Source of the DNA: Cohnella sp. SGD-V74
Lineage (GTDB): Bacteria > Bacillota > Bacilli > Paenibacillales > Paenibacillaceae
DNA length: 64,000 bases
Assembly: GCF_003001675.1 (NCBI RefSeq)
Contig: NZ_PVYW01000004.1
Location: 248,001 to 312,000, forward strand
Direction: 5' to 3'
How positions within the stretch are numbered: position 1 is the stretch's first letter; every line of letters starts with the position of its first letter. Under the pieces are notes generated by a model. That model worked only from the letters and a program-made list of their open reading frames with translations, did not search any database and was not told where the DNA came from. This document shows positions 25,133 through 33,423 of the stretch, one piece after another. The translations under genes were made by a program, and so were the position numbers.

Positions 25133-26302
25133 CGATTTTCTCACGCTCAGATTATCCTTCACGGAACGCCATTCCGACAGATGCTTCTCCAAATCCGCGA
25201 TCAGCGTGTCCACGTCCCGAGCGAACTGCTGCAGCTCTACGCCCTCCAGATCGGGCAGGTCGGACGGGGACAGATGGCTCGGAGCAGGCAGGGTGGCGAG
25301 CAGCAGGTTCAGCATGTCCTCGACGTAGCTGCCGGACGTTGGTTCCTCTTCTTCCGGTTCGGGCTCCGGCGCCGCTTCCGTCAGGCCGGCCAGTCCGGAT
25401 ATGGCGAGCTGGACCGCTTCCGGGGTCGCTTTGGTTCTCGGCTTCGGCGGTTCTGCGCTCGGGACAGGGCTTGCGCCTTCGTCCGGCGCCCCCGCCGCGA
25501 CAATCTCGCCCCCTTGAACGCCGCTCTCCGCCGCCGTACTTTCCGGCGCGATGTAAGGCTCCTCCTTGGGCAGCGCGTTTTTGGCCCTCTCCTTGCGGTT
25601 ATGCTCGTAGGTCGACCACGTTTCGAGCAGTTGATACCCTGTTTTGAACAGCAGCTTCCCCTTCGTCGCGTCGGAAATTTCCTTGTCCTTGAACAGGCGC
25701 GCGATTCGCTTCACGTCGGTGACGGCCATCTCGTCCTCGGCCATGATGAGCGCCAGAGAGTCACGGTACTCCATCGGCAAATCCTTGAGCGGCATCAGTT
25801 GGTCTTCCGTCAGCCTGCCCTTCTTGATTTCGGTGCCTGCGGAGATCAGCTGGCGGACGGAGGGGCTGAATTTCAGCAGATCCAGCTTGTTCTTGATATA
25901 GTTTTCCGGCTTGCCCAGCTTGCTGGACAAATATTTGATCGAGCTGCTGAATTTCGGATCGTTCAGCAGCTTGTTGAAGGCTTCGGCTTCCTCGATCGGA
26001 GAGAACCCTTGGCGGGTCAGATTCTCGGCGATCTGCTCCAGATAGATTTCCATCTCGTCCGTCGCTTCGGACACGATGCACGGAATCGTCGGCAGATTCA
26101 GCGCCGTGCAGGCTTTGTAACGGCGGTTGCCGTAAATGATTTTGTAGCGGCCGCCCTCGGTCTTGCGGACCTTGATCGGGGACAGCAGCCCCAGCTCCCC
26201 GATGCTGTTCATCAGCTCCTGGAGCGCTTCGTCGTCGAACTGGTAGCGCGGCTGCTCTTTATCTTCATCTATCAAATGCGCAGGGATCGGAATAATGTCC
26301 AT
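25130..26302 (-). CDS. Solitary ParB/Spo0J-like partition protein homologue
   Basis: A 390-residue protein with a ParB N-terminal CTPase domain (IPAHLIDEDKEQPRYQF; box YGNRRYKACTALN; ENLTRQGFSPIEEAEAF) and an HTH-like middle (LSSKLGKPENYIKNKLDLLK). A long acidic, proline-rich linker (about 235-325, including PEPEPEEEEPTSG) and a helical C-terminus follow. No parA or parS-like cluster lies beside it, and the linker is much longer than in chromosomal Spo0J, so it is a paralogue of unknown cargo. Related ParB-fold proteins of Bacillales also act in nucleoid occlusion (Noc) or plasmid maintenance. Its stop codon touches a repeat/terminator unit. Confidence 0.85.
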   Translation of the reverse strand: MDIIPIPAHLIDEDKEQPRYQFDDEALQELMNSIGELGLLSPIKVRKTEGGRYKIIYGNRRYKACTALNLPTIPCIVSEATDEMEIYLEQIAENLTRQGFSPIEEAEAFNKLLNDPKFSSSIKYLSSKLGKPENYIKNKLDLLKFSPSVRQLISAGTEIKKGRLTEDQLMPLKDLPMEYRDSLALIMAEDEMAVTDVKRIARLFKDKEISDATKGKLLFKTGYQLLETWSTYEHNRKERAKNALPKEEPYIAPESTAAESGVQGGEIVAAGAPDEGASPVPSAEPPKPRTKATPEAVQLAISGLAGLTEAAPEPEPEEEEPTSGSYVEDMLNLLLATLPAPSHLSPSDLPDLEGVELQQFARDVDTLIADLEKHLSEWRSVKDNLSVRKS

Positions 26303-26416
26303 GCTTGGTCTCCTGTCTATGATCTCTTATTAGGACGAGCCAGTGGGAACATCTGTATTATAGCTCAGCGGCGCGGCGATGGGAATAAAGCTTGAAGTTT
26401 CAAAACGGCTCGTACT

Positions 26417-26482
26417 ATGATAGGAAGAATGCGGAAAGCAGTGGGCTTCCCCCTTCGTTGGTTCAACTTATCCTATATGGAA
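26417..26482 (+). promoter_or_regulatory. Leader region of the Bcr/CflA pump with GFPLRWFNL-coding sequence
   Basis: An ATG at 26417 (or 26429) opens a frame reading MIGRMRKAVGFPLRWFNL, which runs past the pump's TTG start in another frame. The segment 26436-26470 shares GTGGGCTTCCC and TTGGTTCAA with 13729-13758. ATAGGAAGAA and TTATCCTAT flank the segment as inverted arms. Layout suggests a regulatory leader, possibly translational attenuation, but the family is not recognised. Confidence 0.4.
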
Positions 26483-26501
26483 ACACAAGGAGCCTTTCAT
26501 T

Positions 26502-27743
26502 TTGAACAAATATCAAGACAGACTCGCGGCCGGAGCGAGGGACAACGGAAAAGCCGGACTGATCTGGTACGTCCTTCTGCTCGGATCGTTATCGGCCTTC
26601 GGGCCGTTATCGCTTGATTTGTACTTGCCGGCGCTGCCGAAGCTGGCGGAAAATTTGAATACGAGCTCGTCGTACGCGCAGCTCAGCCTGACCGCTTGCA
26701 TGATCGGATTATCGGTCGGCCAGCTGTTCGCCGGCGCGATCAGCGATTTCCGCGGCCGCAGGGGACCGCTGTTGATCGGAGTGGCGGTTTATGCCGTCGC
26801 GTCGATTCTGTGCGCCTTCAGTCCGTCGATCGGCGTGCTGGTCGCCCTGCGGTTCGTGCAAGGATTGGCCGGCTCGGCGGGCATCGTTATTTCCCGGGCG
26901 ATCGTCAGGGATATGTATTCCGGTTCCGAGCTGACGAAATTTTACGCGATGCTGATGCTGGTGAACGGAGCCGCCCCGATTCTGTCCCCGGTTATCGGCG
27001 GACAGCTGCTGAAGTTCACGTCGTGGGAAGGGCTGTTCGTCGTGCTGGCCGGATGGGGCGTGATTACGCTGCTCGCCGTCATCTTCGGCCTGCGGGAGAC
27101 GCTGCCCGCGGAGAGAAGGATGACGGGAGGGCTGAAGACGACGTTCTCGACGTTCCGCAGCTTGCTCGGAGACCGTCTGTTTATGGGCTACGCGCTGTCG
27201 CAGGCGCTCGTAACGGCGGCCATGTTCGCGTACATCTCGGGATCGCCGTTCGTGCTGCAGAACATCTACGGCGTATCTCCACAGCTGTTCAGCCTGTTTT
27301 TCGCCATTAACGGCGCAGGGATTATTATTGCCGGTCAAGTGACGGGGAGGCTGGCCGGGAGGATCGGGGAGAAGAAGCTGTATCTGACCGGTCTTCTGAT
27401 CGCCTTAAGCGGAGGCTTGGCGCTGCTGGCGGTCATTCTCGCGGGAGGCGGCCTGACGGCGGTGCTCGTGCCGCTCTTCTTCGTCGTCTCCAGCGTCGGC
27501 ATCGTGGGAGCGACCGGCTTTACGCTGGCGCTGAGCAAGCACGGGCATGCGGCGGGGAGCGCTTCGGCGCTGCTCGGGCTGCTGGCGTTCCTGTTCGGGG
27601 CGGCGCTGGCGCCGCTGGTCGGCATCGCGGGGAGCGCGAACGCGCTGCCCATGGGCATCTTGATCGCTGCGGCGAATATCGGCGCAGTGGCCTGCTACAT
27701 TTTCATGGTACGTAAAGTTGAGCAAAAGGCCCAAAAGTTGTAA
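26502..27743 (+). CDS. Bcr/CflA-family multidrug efflux MFS transporter
   Basis: A 413-residue, 12-segment MFS permease of the DHA1 Bcr/CflA group: LSLDLYLPALPKLAENLNTS near the first segment, motif A (GAISDFRGRRGPLLIG), motif C region (GAAPILSPVIGGQLL). E. coli relatives export bicyclomycin, chloramphenicol and sulfonamides. The TTG start at 26502 is set by AAGGAG nine bases upstream. The leader contains a short conserved coding sequence shared with the site-2 protease leader. No regulator gene is adjacent. Confidence 0.92.
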   Translation: MNKYQDRLAAGARDNGKAGLIWYVLLLGSLSAFGPLSLDLYLPALPKLAENLNTSSSYAQLSLTACMIGLSVGQLFAGAISDFRGRRGPLLIGVAVYAVASILCAFSPSIGVLVALRFVQGLAGSAGIVISRAIVRDMYSGSELTKFYAMLMLVNGAAPILSPVIGGQLLKFTSWEGLFVVLAGWGVITLLAVIFGLRETLPAERRMTGGLKTTFSTFRSLLGDRLFMGYALSQALVTAAMFAYISGSPFVLQNIYGVSPQLFSLFFAINGAGIIIAGQVTGRLAGRIGEKKLYLTGLLIALSGGLALLAVILAGGGLTAVLVPLFFVVSSVGIVGATGFTLALSKHGHAAGSASALLGLLAFLFGAALAPLVGIAGSANALPMGILIAAANIGAVACYIFMVRKVEQKAQKL

Positions 27744-27796
27744 GGTAAGAATAGTGAAGCGAGCGACGAATCGCGAACGGAAAGAAGGAACGGCGG

Positions 27797-28543
27797 ATGA
27801 CGGTACAATCTCCTTACGATATCGAACAGCTGATGAAGATCGGCAAAATCGTGGCGTTAACAATAGAGGAAATGAAAAACCGCACAAGACCGGGAATGAC
27901 GACGAGGGAGCTCGATCTGATCGGCAGAGACGTGCTGGCCGCGCACGGGGCGTCGTCCGCTCCGATGAAGGACGTTCGATTTCCGGGCTATACGTGCATC
28001 AGCGTGAACGAAGAGGTGGCGCACGGCATTCCGGGAGAACGGATCATTCAGGCGGGCGATCTGGTGAACATTGACGTGTCCGCGGAGCTGGGAGGCTATT
28101 ACGCCGATGCGGGGCGGTCGTTCCAGGTGGCTCCCGTGGCGACCGAGGTGGATCGTCTGTGCCGGCATGCGTACGACACGATGATGAAGGTGATCTCCGG
28201 CTTGAAGGCCGGAGTGAAGCTGAACCAGATCGGCAAAACGATGCAGGAGGAAGCGAAGCGGGGCGGCTACCGGATTATCGAAAATCTGTGCAGCCACGGC
28301 GTGGGCAAAGGCCTGCATGAGGAGCCCTTCGAGATATTGCCTTATTTCGAGCCGCGCGACCGGAGAGTGCTGAAAGCCGGGCAAGTCATTACGATCGAGC
28401 CGTTCGTCTCGACGGGAGCGACCTATGTCGACCAGCAGTCGGACGGATGGACGCTTAAAGTACCCGACAGCAGCCGCGTCGCGCAGTTCGAGCATACGAT
28501 TATCATTACGAACGGCAATCCGATCATTACGACCGTGTGTTAG
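27797..28543 (+). CDS. map: Methionine aminopeptidase, type I
   Basis: A 248-residue M24A peptidase. Metal ligands fit the family: Asp of VNIDVSAELGGYYADAG (two), His of CSHGVGKGLHEEP, Glu of ITIEPF, and Glu of QFEHTIII. It removes the initiator methionine from nascent proteins. It is a stand-alone copy, away from the ribosomal-protein/secY-adk-map cluster, so it is probably a second, accessory enzyme (B. subtilis also has two). The N-terminus lacks the SEC-C or zinc extension. The TAG stop lies inside the 27-bp dispersed palindrome. Confidence 0.94.
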   Translation: MTVQSPYDIEQLMKIGKIVALTIEEMKNRTRPGMTTRELDLIGRDVLAAHGASSAPMKDVRFPGYTCISVNEEVAHGIPGERIIQAGDLVNIDVSAELGGYYADAGRSFQVAPVATEVDRLCRHAYDTMMKVISGLKAGVKLNQIGKTMQEEAKRGGYRIIENLCSHGVGKGLHEEPFEILPYFEPRDRRVLKAGQVITIEPFVSTGATYVDQQSDGWTLKVPDSSRVAQFEHTIIITNGNPIITTVC

Positions 28544-28567
28544 GGCGTGTATGCATACACGCCCTAG
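28541..28567. repeat. CTAG-bounded dispersed palindrome, 27-bp short copy
   Basis: TAGGGCGTGTATG and CATACACGCCCTAG form a nearly perfect palindrome. Its first three bases are the stop codon of map. It is the shortest copy of the family described at 42933-43089 and 57339-57505. Confidence 0.85.
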
Positions 28568-28599
28568 CAGCGACTGCCGGAACGGGAGAGTAACGATAG

Positions 28600-29229
28600 A
28601 TGACGAAGACGAAGCATTATGTCGTGTGGGTCGGCCGCCAGCCCGGGGTATACGCCAGCTGGGCGGAATGCCAGAAGCAGATCAATCAGTTCGACGAGGC
28701 GAAATATAAATCGTACGAATCCAGGGCCGCCGCGGAGCAAGCGTATCGCGAAGGCTGGAAGAAGCATTGGGGCAACGGAAAATCTTCCGGGGCGAAAAAG
28801 GCTCCGGCCGCCGCGCCCGGCAAGATCGATTACGACAGCATCTCCGTGGACGTGGGGACGCAGGGCAATCCGGGACCGGTCGAGTACAAGGGCGTCGATA
28901 CGCGGACGGGCGAAGTGATTTTCTCGGTCGGACCGGTCAAGAAAGGGACGAACAACCTGGGCGAGTTTCTCGCCATCGTTCACGCGCTGGCCCATCTGAA
29001 GAAAATGGGCAGCTCCAAAACGGTGTACAGCGATTCCGTCAACGCGCTCAAATGGGTGAAGCAGAAGGAAGTGTCGTCCACGCTCGTCCGCGACGAATCG
29101 ACGCGGGAAATCTGGGATCTGACCGACAGGGCTGTCCGCTGGCTGAAAACGAACGACTACCCCAACAAAGTGCTGAAGTGGCAGACGAAGGAATGGGGAG
29201 AGATTAAGGCCGACTACGGACGGAAATAG
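28600..29229 (+). CDS. Viroplasmin/RNase H family ribonuclease
   Basis: A 209-residue protein: N-terminal hybrid-binding (viroplasmin/RHBD) domain (KHYVVWVGRQPGVYASWAEC, QINQFDEAKYKSYESRAAAE), a Lys/Ala linker (about 60-75), then an RNase H fold. Catalytic carboxylates are visible in order: Asp of SISVDVGTQGNPGP (near 84), Glu of NNLGEFLAI, Asp of VYSDSVNALKW, and Asp of ADYGRK at the end. It would hydrolyse the RNA strand of RNA-DNA hybrids in the cytoplasm. The 'DVGTQGNPGP' variant is that of bacterial YpdQ/RnhA-like proteins. It follows map with a dispersed palindrome between. Confidence 0.9.
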   Translation: MTKTKHYVVWVGRQPGVYASWAECQKQINQFDEAKYKSYESRAAAEQAYREGWKKHWGNGKSSGAKKAPAAAPGKIDYDSISVDVGTQGNPGPVEYKGVDTRTGEVIFSVGPVKKGTNNLGEFLAIVHALAHLKKMGSSKTVYSDSVNALKWVKQKEVSSTLVRDESTREIWDLTDRAVRWLKTNDYPNKVLKWQTKEWGEIKADYGRK

Positions 29230-29257
29230 GATAGAAAATCACGAATAGCAGATATGG

Positions 29258-29282
29258 ATAGCGCCCTTCACTGGGGCGCTAT
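29258..29282 (+). terminator. Hairpin after the RNase H gene, weak terminator
   Basis: AGCGCCC and GGGCGCT pair with a seven-base loop, followed by ATTTGCGTTG, which is only moderately T-rich. Confidence 0.4.
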
Positions 29283-29467
29283 TTGCGTTGAATGCGCCGA
29301 CAACAAACGGTTCGCCGGGAGTCGGAAGGAGAAGCGAACGGTTTTTACAAACCCAATCATCGCGCTTAATCTCTCGGAAATAGACCGGCCCTATAGTGAA
29401 TGTGGGCAGAACACAACAAGAATATAGAGACACCCCACAAAACACCACATAGGAGGAAAAGGGAATC

Positions 29468-30574
29468 ATGAGAAGCGGACTGAGAAGCAAATTGTCTGGC
29501 GGACTTGTTCTTGTGTTGCTCGCCGGGTTGATGGCGGCTTGCGGAGGTGCGAACGATAAAGGGAACGACAACGCTGCCGGAGCTCCGGAATTGTCGCTGA
29601 GCGAGATCGAGGCCAAGGCGAAGGAGGAAGGCGCCATCGTCAGCGTCGGCATGCCGGATTCGTGGGCGAACTGGAAGGACACGTGGGCGGACATGCAGTC
29701 GAAGTACGGACTGTCCCACACCGACACCGATATGTCCAGCGCCGAAGAGATCGCCAAGTTCGAGGCGGAGAAGGACAAGCCTACGGCCGACATCGGCGAC
29801 GTGGGCATCGCGTTCGGCCCGGTAGCCATCGAGAAGGGCGTCACCCAGCCCTACAAAACCTCCTACTGGGACGAGATTCCCGATTGGGCGAAGGACGAGG
29901 ACGGTCACTGGCTGCTCGGCTACCAGGGCACGATTGCATTCCTGACGAACAAGAAGCTGGTCGCCAACCCGCCGAAGAGCTGGGAAGATTTGAAGAACGG
30001 CAATTATAAAATCGTAACGGGCGACGTCACGAAGGCGGCGCAGGCGCAGATGGCGCTGCTCGCCGCTTCCATCGCGTTCGGCGGGGACGAGTCGAACATC
30101 GAGCCGGGGCTGGCCTTCTTCGAGGACCTGGCCAGAAACGGGCGCCTCTCCAACGTGGATGCGACTCTGGCCAACATCGAGAAGGGCGAAGTCGAAGTGA
30201 CGCTGCTGTGGGACTTCAATGCGCTGAACTATCGCGATCAGCTCGGCAAGGATCAATACGATGTCGCCATTCCGAAGGAAGGCAGCGTCGTGAGCGGCTA
30301 CGCGACAATCATCAACAAGTACGCTCCGCATCCGAACGCGGCCAAGCTGACGAGGGAATATATTTTGAGCGATGCGGGGCAGATCAATCTGGCCAAGGGC
30401 TACGCCCGTCCGATTCGCGACAGCGTTAAGCTGCCGGACGACGTCGCGGCGAAGCTGCTGCCGAAGGAAGAGTATACAAGCGCGAAGCCGGTCGGCGACT
30501 ACAAGGTGTGGGAGCAGACGTCCAAGGACATTCCGCTGCAATGGCAGGATCGCGTTCTTGTCCACATGAACTAG
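29468..30574 (+). CDS. ABC transporter substrate-binding lipoprotein (PotD/AfuA-type)
   Basis: A 368-residue lipoprotein with signal peptide and lipobox (GLMAACGG) followed by an extracellular family 1 solute-binding fold: KPTADIGDVGIAFGPVAIE, SYWDEIPDWAKDEDG, YQGTIAFLTNKKLVANPPKS, WDFNALNYRDQ. It captures the substrate outside the membrane for the permeases that follow. The sequence type is that of polyamine, Fe3+ and 2-aminoethylphosphonate binding proteins; the exact ligand cannot be read. It is the first gene of a five-gene operon. AGGAGG lies 10-15 bases before the start. Confidence 0.9.
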   Translation: MRSGLRSKLSGGLVLVLLAGLMAACGGANDKGNDNAAGAPELSLSEIEAKAKEEGAIVSVGMPDSWANWKDTWADMQSKYGLSHTDTDMSSAEEIAKFEAEKDKPTADIGDVGIAFGPVAIEKGVTQPYKTSYWDEIPDWAKDEDGHWLLGYQGTIAFLTNKKLVANPPKSWEDLKNGNYKIVTGDVTKAAQAQMALLAASIAFGGDESNIEPGLAFFEDLARNGRLSNVDATLANIEKGEVEVTLLWDFNALNYRDQLGKDQYDVAIPKEGSVVSGYATIINKYAPHPNAAKLTREYILSDAGQINLAKGYARPIRDSVKLPDDVAAKLLPKEEYTSAKPVGDYKVWEQTSKDIPLQWQDRVLVHMN

Positions 30575-30648
30575 CTGGACCCGTTTTGACGGCGGATGCC
30601 TGCCCTGCGCGGGCGCCCGCCGTATTCCGTCTCGGGAGAGTGGAAGGC

Positions 30649-31581
30649 ATGAAGCAAAGAAACCGCTGGATGCTGCTCGGTCTCGTTCCTTTCGTCGTCA
30701 TGGTGCTGGCATTCCAGCTGGCGCCGATCGCGTCCATGCTCGCGGGAAGCGTGCGAGGACCCGGAGGATCGGGGATTACGTTCGGGCATTACGTGAAAAT
30801 ATTCGAAAGCGCGTATTACTTGAAGGCGATCAAGAACAGCCTGCTGATCTCGTTCTATTCCAGCTTGATCGGCATTGTCGTCGGACTGGCGTGCGCGTAC
30901 TCGATTACGCGGTTCACGCCGAAGATCAGGGACAGGCTGCTGATGCTGTCCAACATGACCTCGAATTTCGCAGGCGTACCGCTCGCCTTCGCTTATATTA
31001 TTTTGCTCGGCAACAACGGCATCTTTACGCTGCTGTTCAAGGAATGGGGCTGGGATGTATTCGCCGGCTTTAATCTGTACAGCTGGACGGGGCTCGTGCT
31101 CGTCTACGTGTATTTCCAGGTGCCGCTGGCCCTGCTGCTGCTCTACCCTTCCTTCTACGGCATCCGCGACCAGTGGAAGGAAGCGGCGATGCTGCTCGGC
31201 GCCAGGCCGTGGCAGTTCTGGCGCACCGTCGGCCTGCCGATGCTGACGCCGGCGATCTTCGGCACGCTCGGCATTCTGTTCGCCAACGCGATGGGCGCCT
31301 ATGCGACGGCGTACGCGCTGGTCGGCGGCAATTACAACCTGCTGGCGATCCGCATCGGCTCGCTCGTGACGGGGGACGTCGCCAACCAGCCGGAACTGGG
31401 CAGCGCGCTCGCCGTTCTGCTGGCCGTATCGACGATCGCGGCCGTCATTCTGAACCACTGGATGTCCAAGCGCTCCCAGCGGTTTACCGCCGCGCACGCC
31501 TCATCCGGCCGAGCGTCCGGACAACGCCGGGCTAGCCGCGCGAAGCCGTGGCGCGCCGTCAAGAAGGAGGCCGGAGCATGA
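30649..31581 (+). CDS. ABC transporter permease (PotB-like)
   Basis: A 310-residue inner-membrane protein with six hydrophobic segments and the EAA loop (EAAMLLGARPWQFWRTVGLPML) that docks on the ATPase. The long C-terminal tail is basic and disordered (RRASRAKPWRAVKKEAG). ATG 30649 follows GTGGAAGG. It overlaps the next permease by four bases (ATGA). Together they form the heterodimeric channel of a type I importer. Confidence 0.9.
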   Translation: MKQRNRWMLLGLVPFVVMVLAFQLAPIASMLAGSVRGPGGSGITFGHYVKIFESAYYLKAIKNSLLISFYSSLIGIVVGLACAYSITRFTPKIRDRLLMLSNMTSNFAGVPLAFAYIILLGNNGIFTLLFKEWGWDVFAGFNLYSWTGLVLVYVYFQVPLALLLLYPSFYGIRDQWKEAAMLLGARPWQFWRTVGLPMLTPAIFGTLGILFANAMGAYATAYALVGGNYNLLAIRIGSLVTGDVANQPELGSALAVLLAVSTIAAVILNHWMSKRSQRFTAAHASSGRASGQRRASRAKPWRAVKKEAGA

Positions 31582-32381
31582 TCAAGTCGAGAGCGGGCTG
31601 GTCCCACCGGGCCTTGATGCTGCTGCTCATGGTCTACTTGCTGCTGCCGCTGGCGGCGACGCTCCTGTACGGCTTCGCCAAGCAGTGGCAGACGACGGTG
31701 ATGCCCGAGAGCTGGACGCTCGAATGGTTCGGCGAGATGTTCCGGGATTTGCGGTTTCTGGAGGCGCTGTGGACGTCTCTCTATCTGTGCGCGATCAGCG
31801 TCGCGCTCAGCCTTGCGGTAATGCTGCCCGCAGTGTTCGTCATCACCGTCTACCTGCCGAAGTGGGAGACGTTCATGAAGGGCATCGTCGTCCTGCCGTA
31901 CGCCGTCCCGGGAGTCGTCGCCGCGGTCGGACTGATCCGCGCGTATTCGGGCGGACCGATCGATATCGCCGGCACGGCTTACATTTTGATCGGCGCCTAC
32001 TTCATCGTCGTTCTTCCTTATATGTACCAGGGTATCCGCAACAGCCTGATCACCGTATCCGCCGTCGAGCTGCTTCATTCCGCGGAGCTGCTCGGAGCGT
32101 CCCGCAAGCGGGCGTTCGTTACCGTCATCCTGCCGAACATCTGGCCCGGCGTCATCATTTCCACGCTGCTGAGCTTCTCGGTCCTGTTCGGGGAATTCGT
32201 GCTGACGAACATGCTGGTCGGCGGACATATTCAGACGATTCAAGTGTATCTGTACCGGCGCGTCGGGGAGAGCGGACATCTGGCGAGCGCGATCGCCATT
32301 ACGTATTTCCTGTTTATTCTCGCGCTGTCGACCGTCTTGATGAAGCTGGGCAAAAAAATGAACGGGGTGGCGGAAAAATGA
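31578..32381 (+). CDS. ABC transporter permease (PotC-like)
   Basis: A 267-residue permease with six hydrophobic segments and EAA-loop sequence AELLGASRKRAFVTVILPNI. It begins within the stop of the first permease (ATGA) and its own stop overlaps the start of the ATPase gene (ATGA), so the three proteins are translationally coupled. It forms the channel with the PotB-like subunit. Confidence 0.9.
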   Translation: MIKSRAGWSHRALMLLLMVYLLLPLAATLLYGFAKQWQTTVMPESWTLEWFGEMFRDLRFLEALWTSLYLCAISVALSLAVMLPAVFVITVYLPKWETFMKGIVVLPYAVPGVVAAVGLIRAYSGGPIDIAGTAYILIGAYFIVVLPYMYQGIRNSLITVSAVELLHSAELLGASRKRAFVTVILPNIWPGVIISTLLSFSVLFGEFVLTNMLVGGHIQTIQVYLYRRVGESGHLASAIAITYFLFILALSTVLMKLGKKMNGVAEK

Positions 32382-33418
32382 GCGCGTCTTACTTGGAGCT
32401 GAGAGGAATTCGCAAAATGTTCGGAGATTCGACGGTGTTGAACGATGTCGACCTGTCGATTAACGAAGGGGAACTCGTGACGCTGCTGGGGCCGTCGGGC
32501 TGCGGCAAAAGCACGCTGCTGCGCTGCATCGCCGGCTTGACCGAGCCGGACGGCGGCAGCATCATGCTGGGACCGACCAACATCGGCGAGCTTCCGCCGC
32601 GCAGGCGCGAGGTCGGTATGGTCTTTCAATCGTACGCGCTGTTTCCGAATCTGACCGTCTACGAGAACATCGAGTACGGGCTGAAAATGCGGGGAGCGGA
32701 CAAGAAGGAGCGGCAGAGCCGGTGCGAGGAGCTGCTAGCGCTCGTCGATCTGGAGAACAAGAAGGATGCCTATCCGCAGCAGCTCTCGGGTGGACAGCAG
32801 CAGCGGGTCGCGCTGGCGAGATCGCTCGCCGTGCAGCCGAAGGTGCTGCTGCTGGACGAGCCGCTAAGCGCGCTGGATGCGAAAATCCGCAAAAGCCTGA
32901 GAACGGAAATCCGCGACATCCAGAGGCGGCTGAAGATGACGACGATCTTCGTCACCCACGACCAGGAGGAAGCGCTGACGGTGTCCGACCGCATCTGCAT
33001 CATGAACAACGGGAACATCGTCCAGGACGGCTCTCCCGAAGAGCTGTATGCGAAGCCGCGCACCGAGTTCGTGGCGCGCTTCATGGGCAGCTACAACGTG
33101 CTTTCCCGCGAGGAGGCCGGCCGGCTGTTCGGCGTCGCGGTCGGCTCCGCGGCCAGCTACGCGCTCCGGCCGGAATCGGTCAGGCTGCTTCCCGCATCGG
33201 CCGGCGAAGCGCGCCGCGACCGGCGCGTCGCCGACGGCACGATCGAGTCGATCAGCGTGCTCGGCAACATCGTTCGCTATTCCGTCGTGTCCTCCGGCGT
33301 CAAGCTCACCGTCGACGCGCTTAACGACGGACAGTCCCATCGCGGAGAAGAAGGCGCGGCGGTTGCTCTGGAGCTCGATTCCTCCCAACTGCTGGCCTTG
33401 GAGAAGGAAGGGGCGTAG
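32378..33418 (+). CDS. ABC transporter ATP-binding protein (PotA/FbpC-like)
   Basis: A 346-residue ATPase with Walker A GPSGCGKST, Q-loop VFQSYALFPN, signature LSGGQQQRVALARSLA, Walker B VLLLDEPLSALD and H-loop THDQEEALTV. A C-terminal TOBE-type domain (about 240-340; ALRPESVRLLP) is present, as in PotA, FbpC and PhnT. It energises import. It follows the permeases with a four-base overlap and precedes a DeoR gene by five bases. Confidence 0.93.
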   Translation: MSASYLELRGIRKMFGDSTVLNDVDLSINEGELVTLLGPSGCGKSTLLRCIAGLTEPDGGSIMLGPTNIGELPPRRREVGMVFQSYALFPNLTVYENIEYGLKMRGADKKERQSRCEELLALVDLENKKDAYPQQLSGGQQQRVALARSLAVQPKVLLLDEPLSALDAKIRKSLRTEIRDIQRRLKMTTIFVTHDQEEALTVSDRICIMNNGNIVQDGSPEELYAKPRTEFVARFMGSYNVLSREEAGRLFGVAVGSAASYALRPESVRLLPASAGEARRDRRVADGTIESISVLGNIVRYSVVSSGVKLTVDALNDGQSHRGEEGAAVALELDSSQLLALEKEGA

Positions 33419-33423
33419 CCGGC

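Noticed and set aside
25100-26395. 431-codon plus-strand frame opposite the ParB-like gene
   Set aside because: Antisense shadow; no ribosome site and no recognisable domain, whereas the minus strand has complete ParB motifs.
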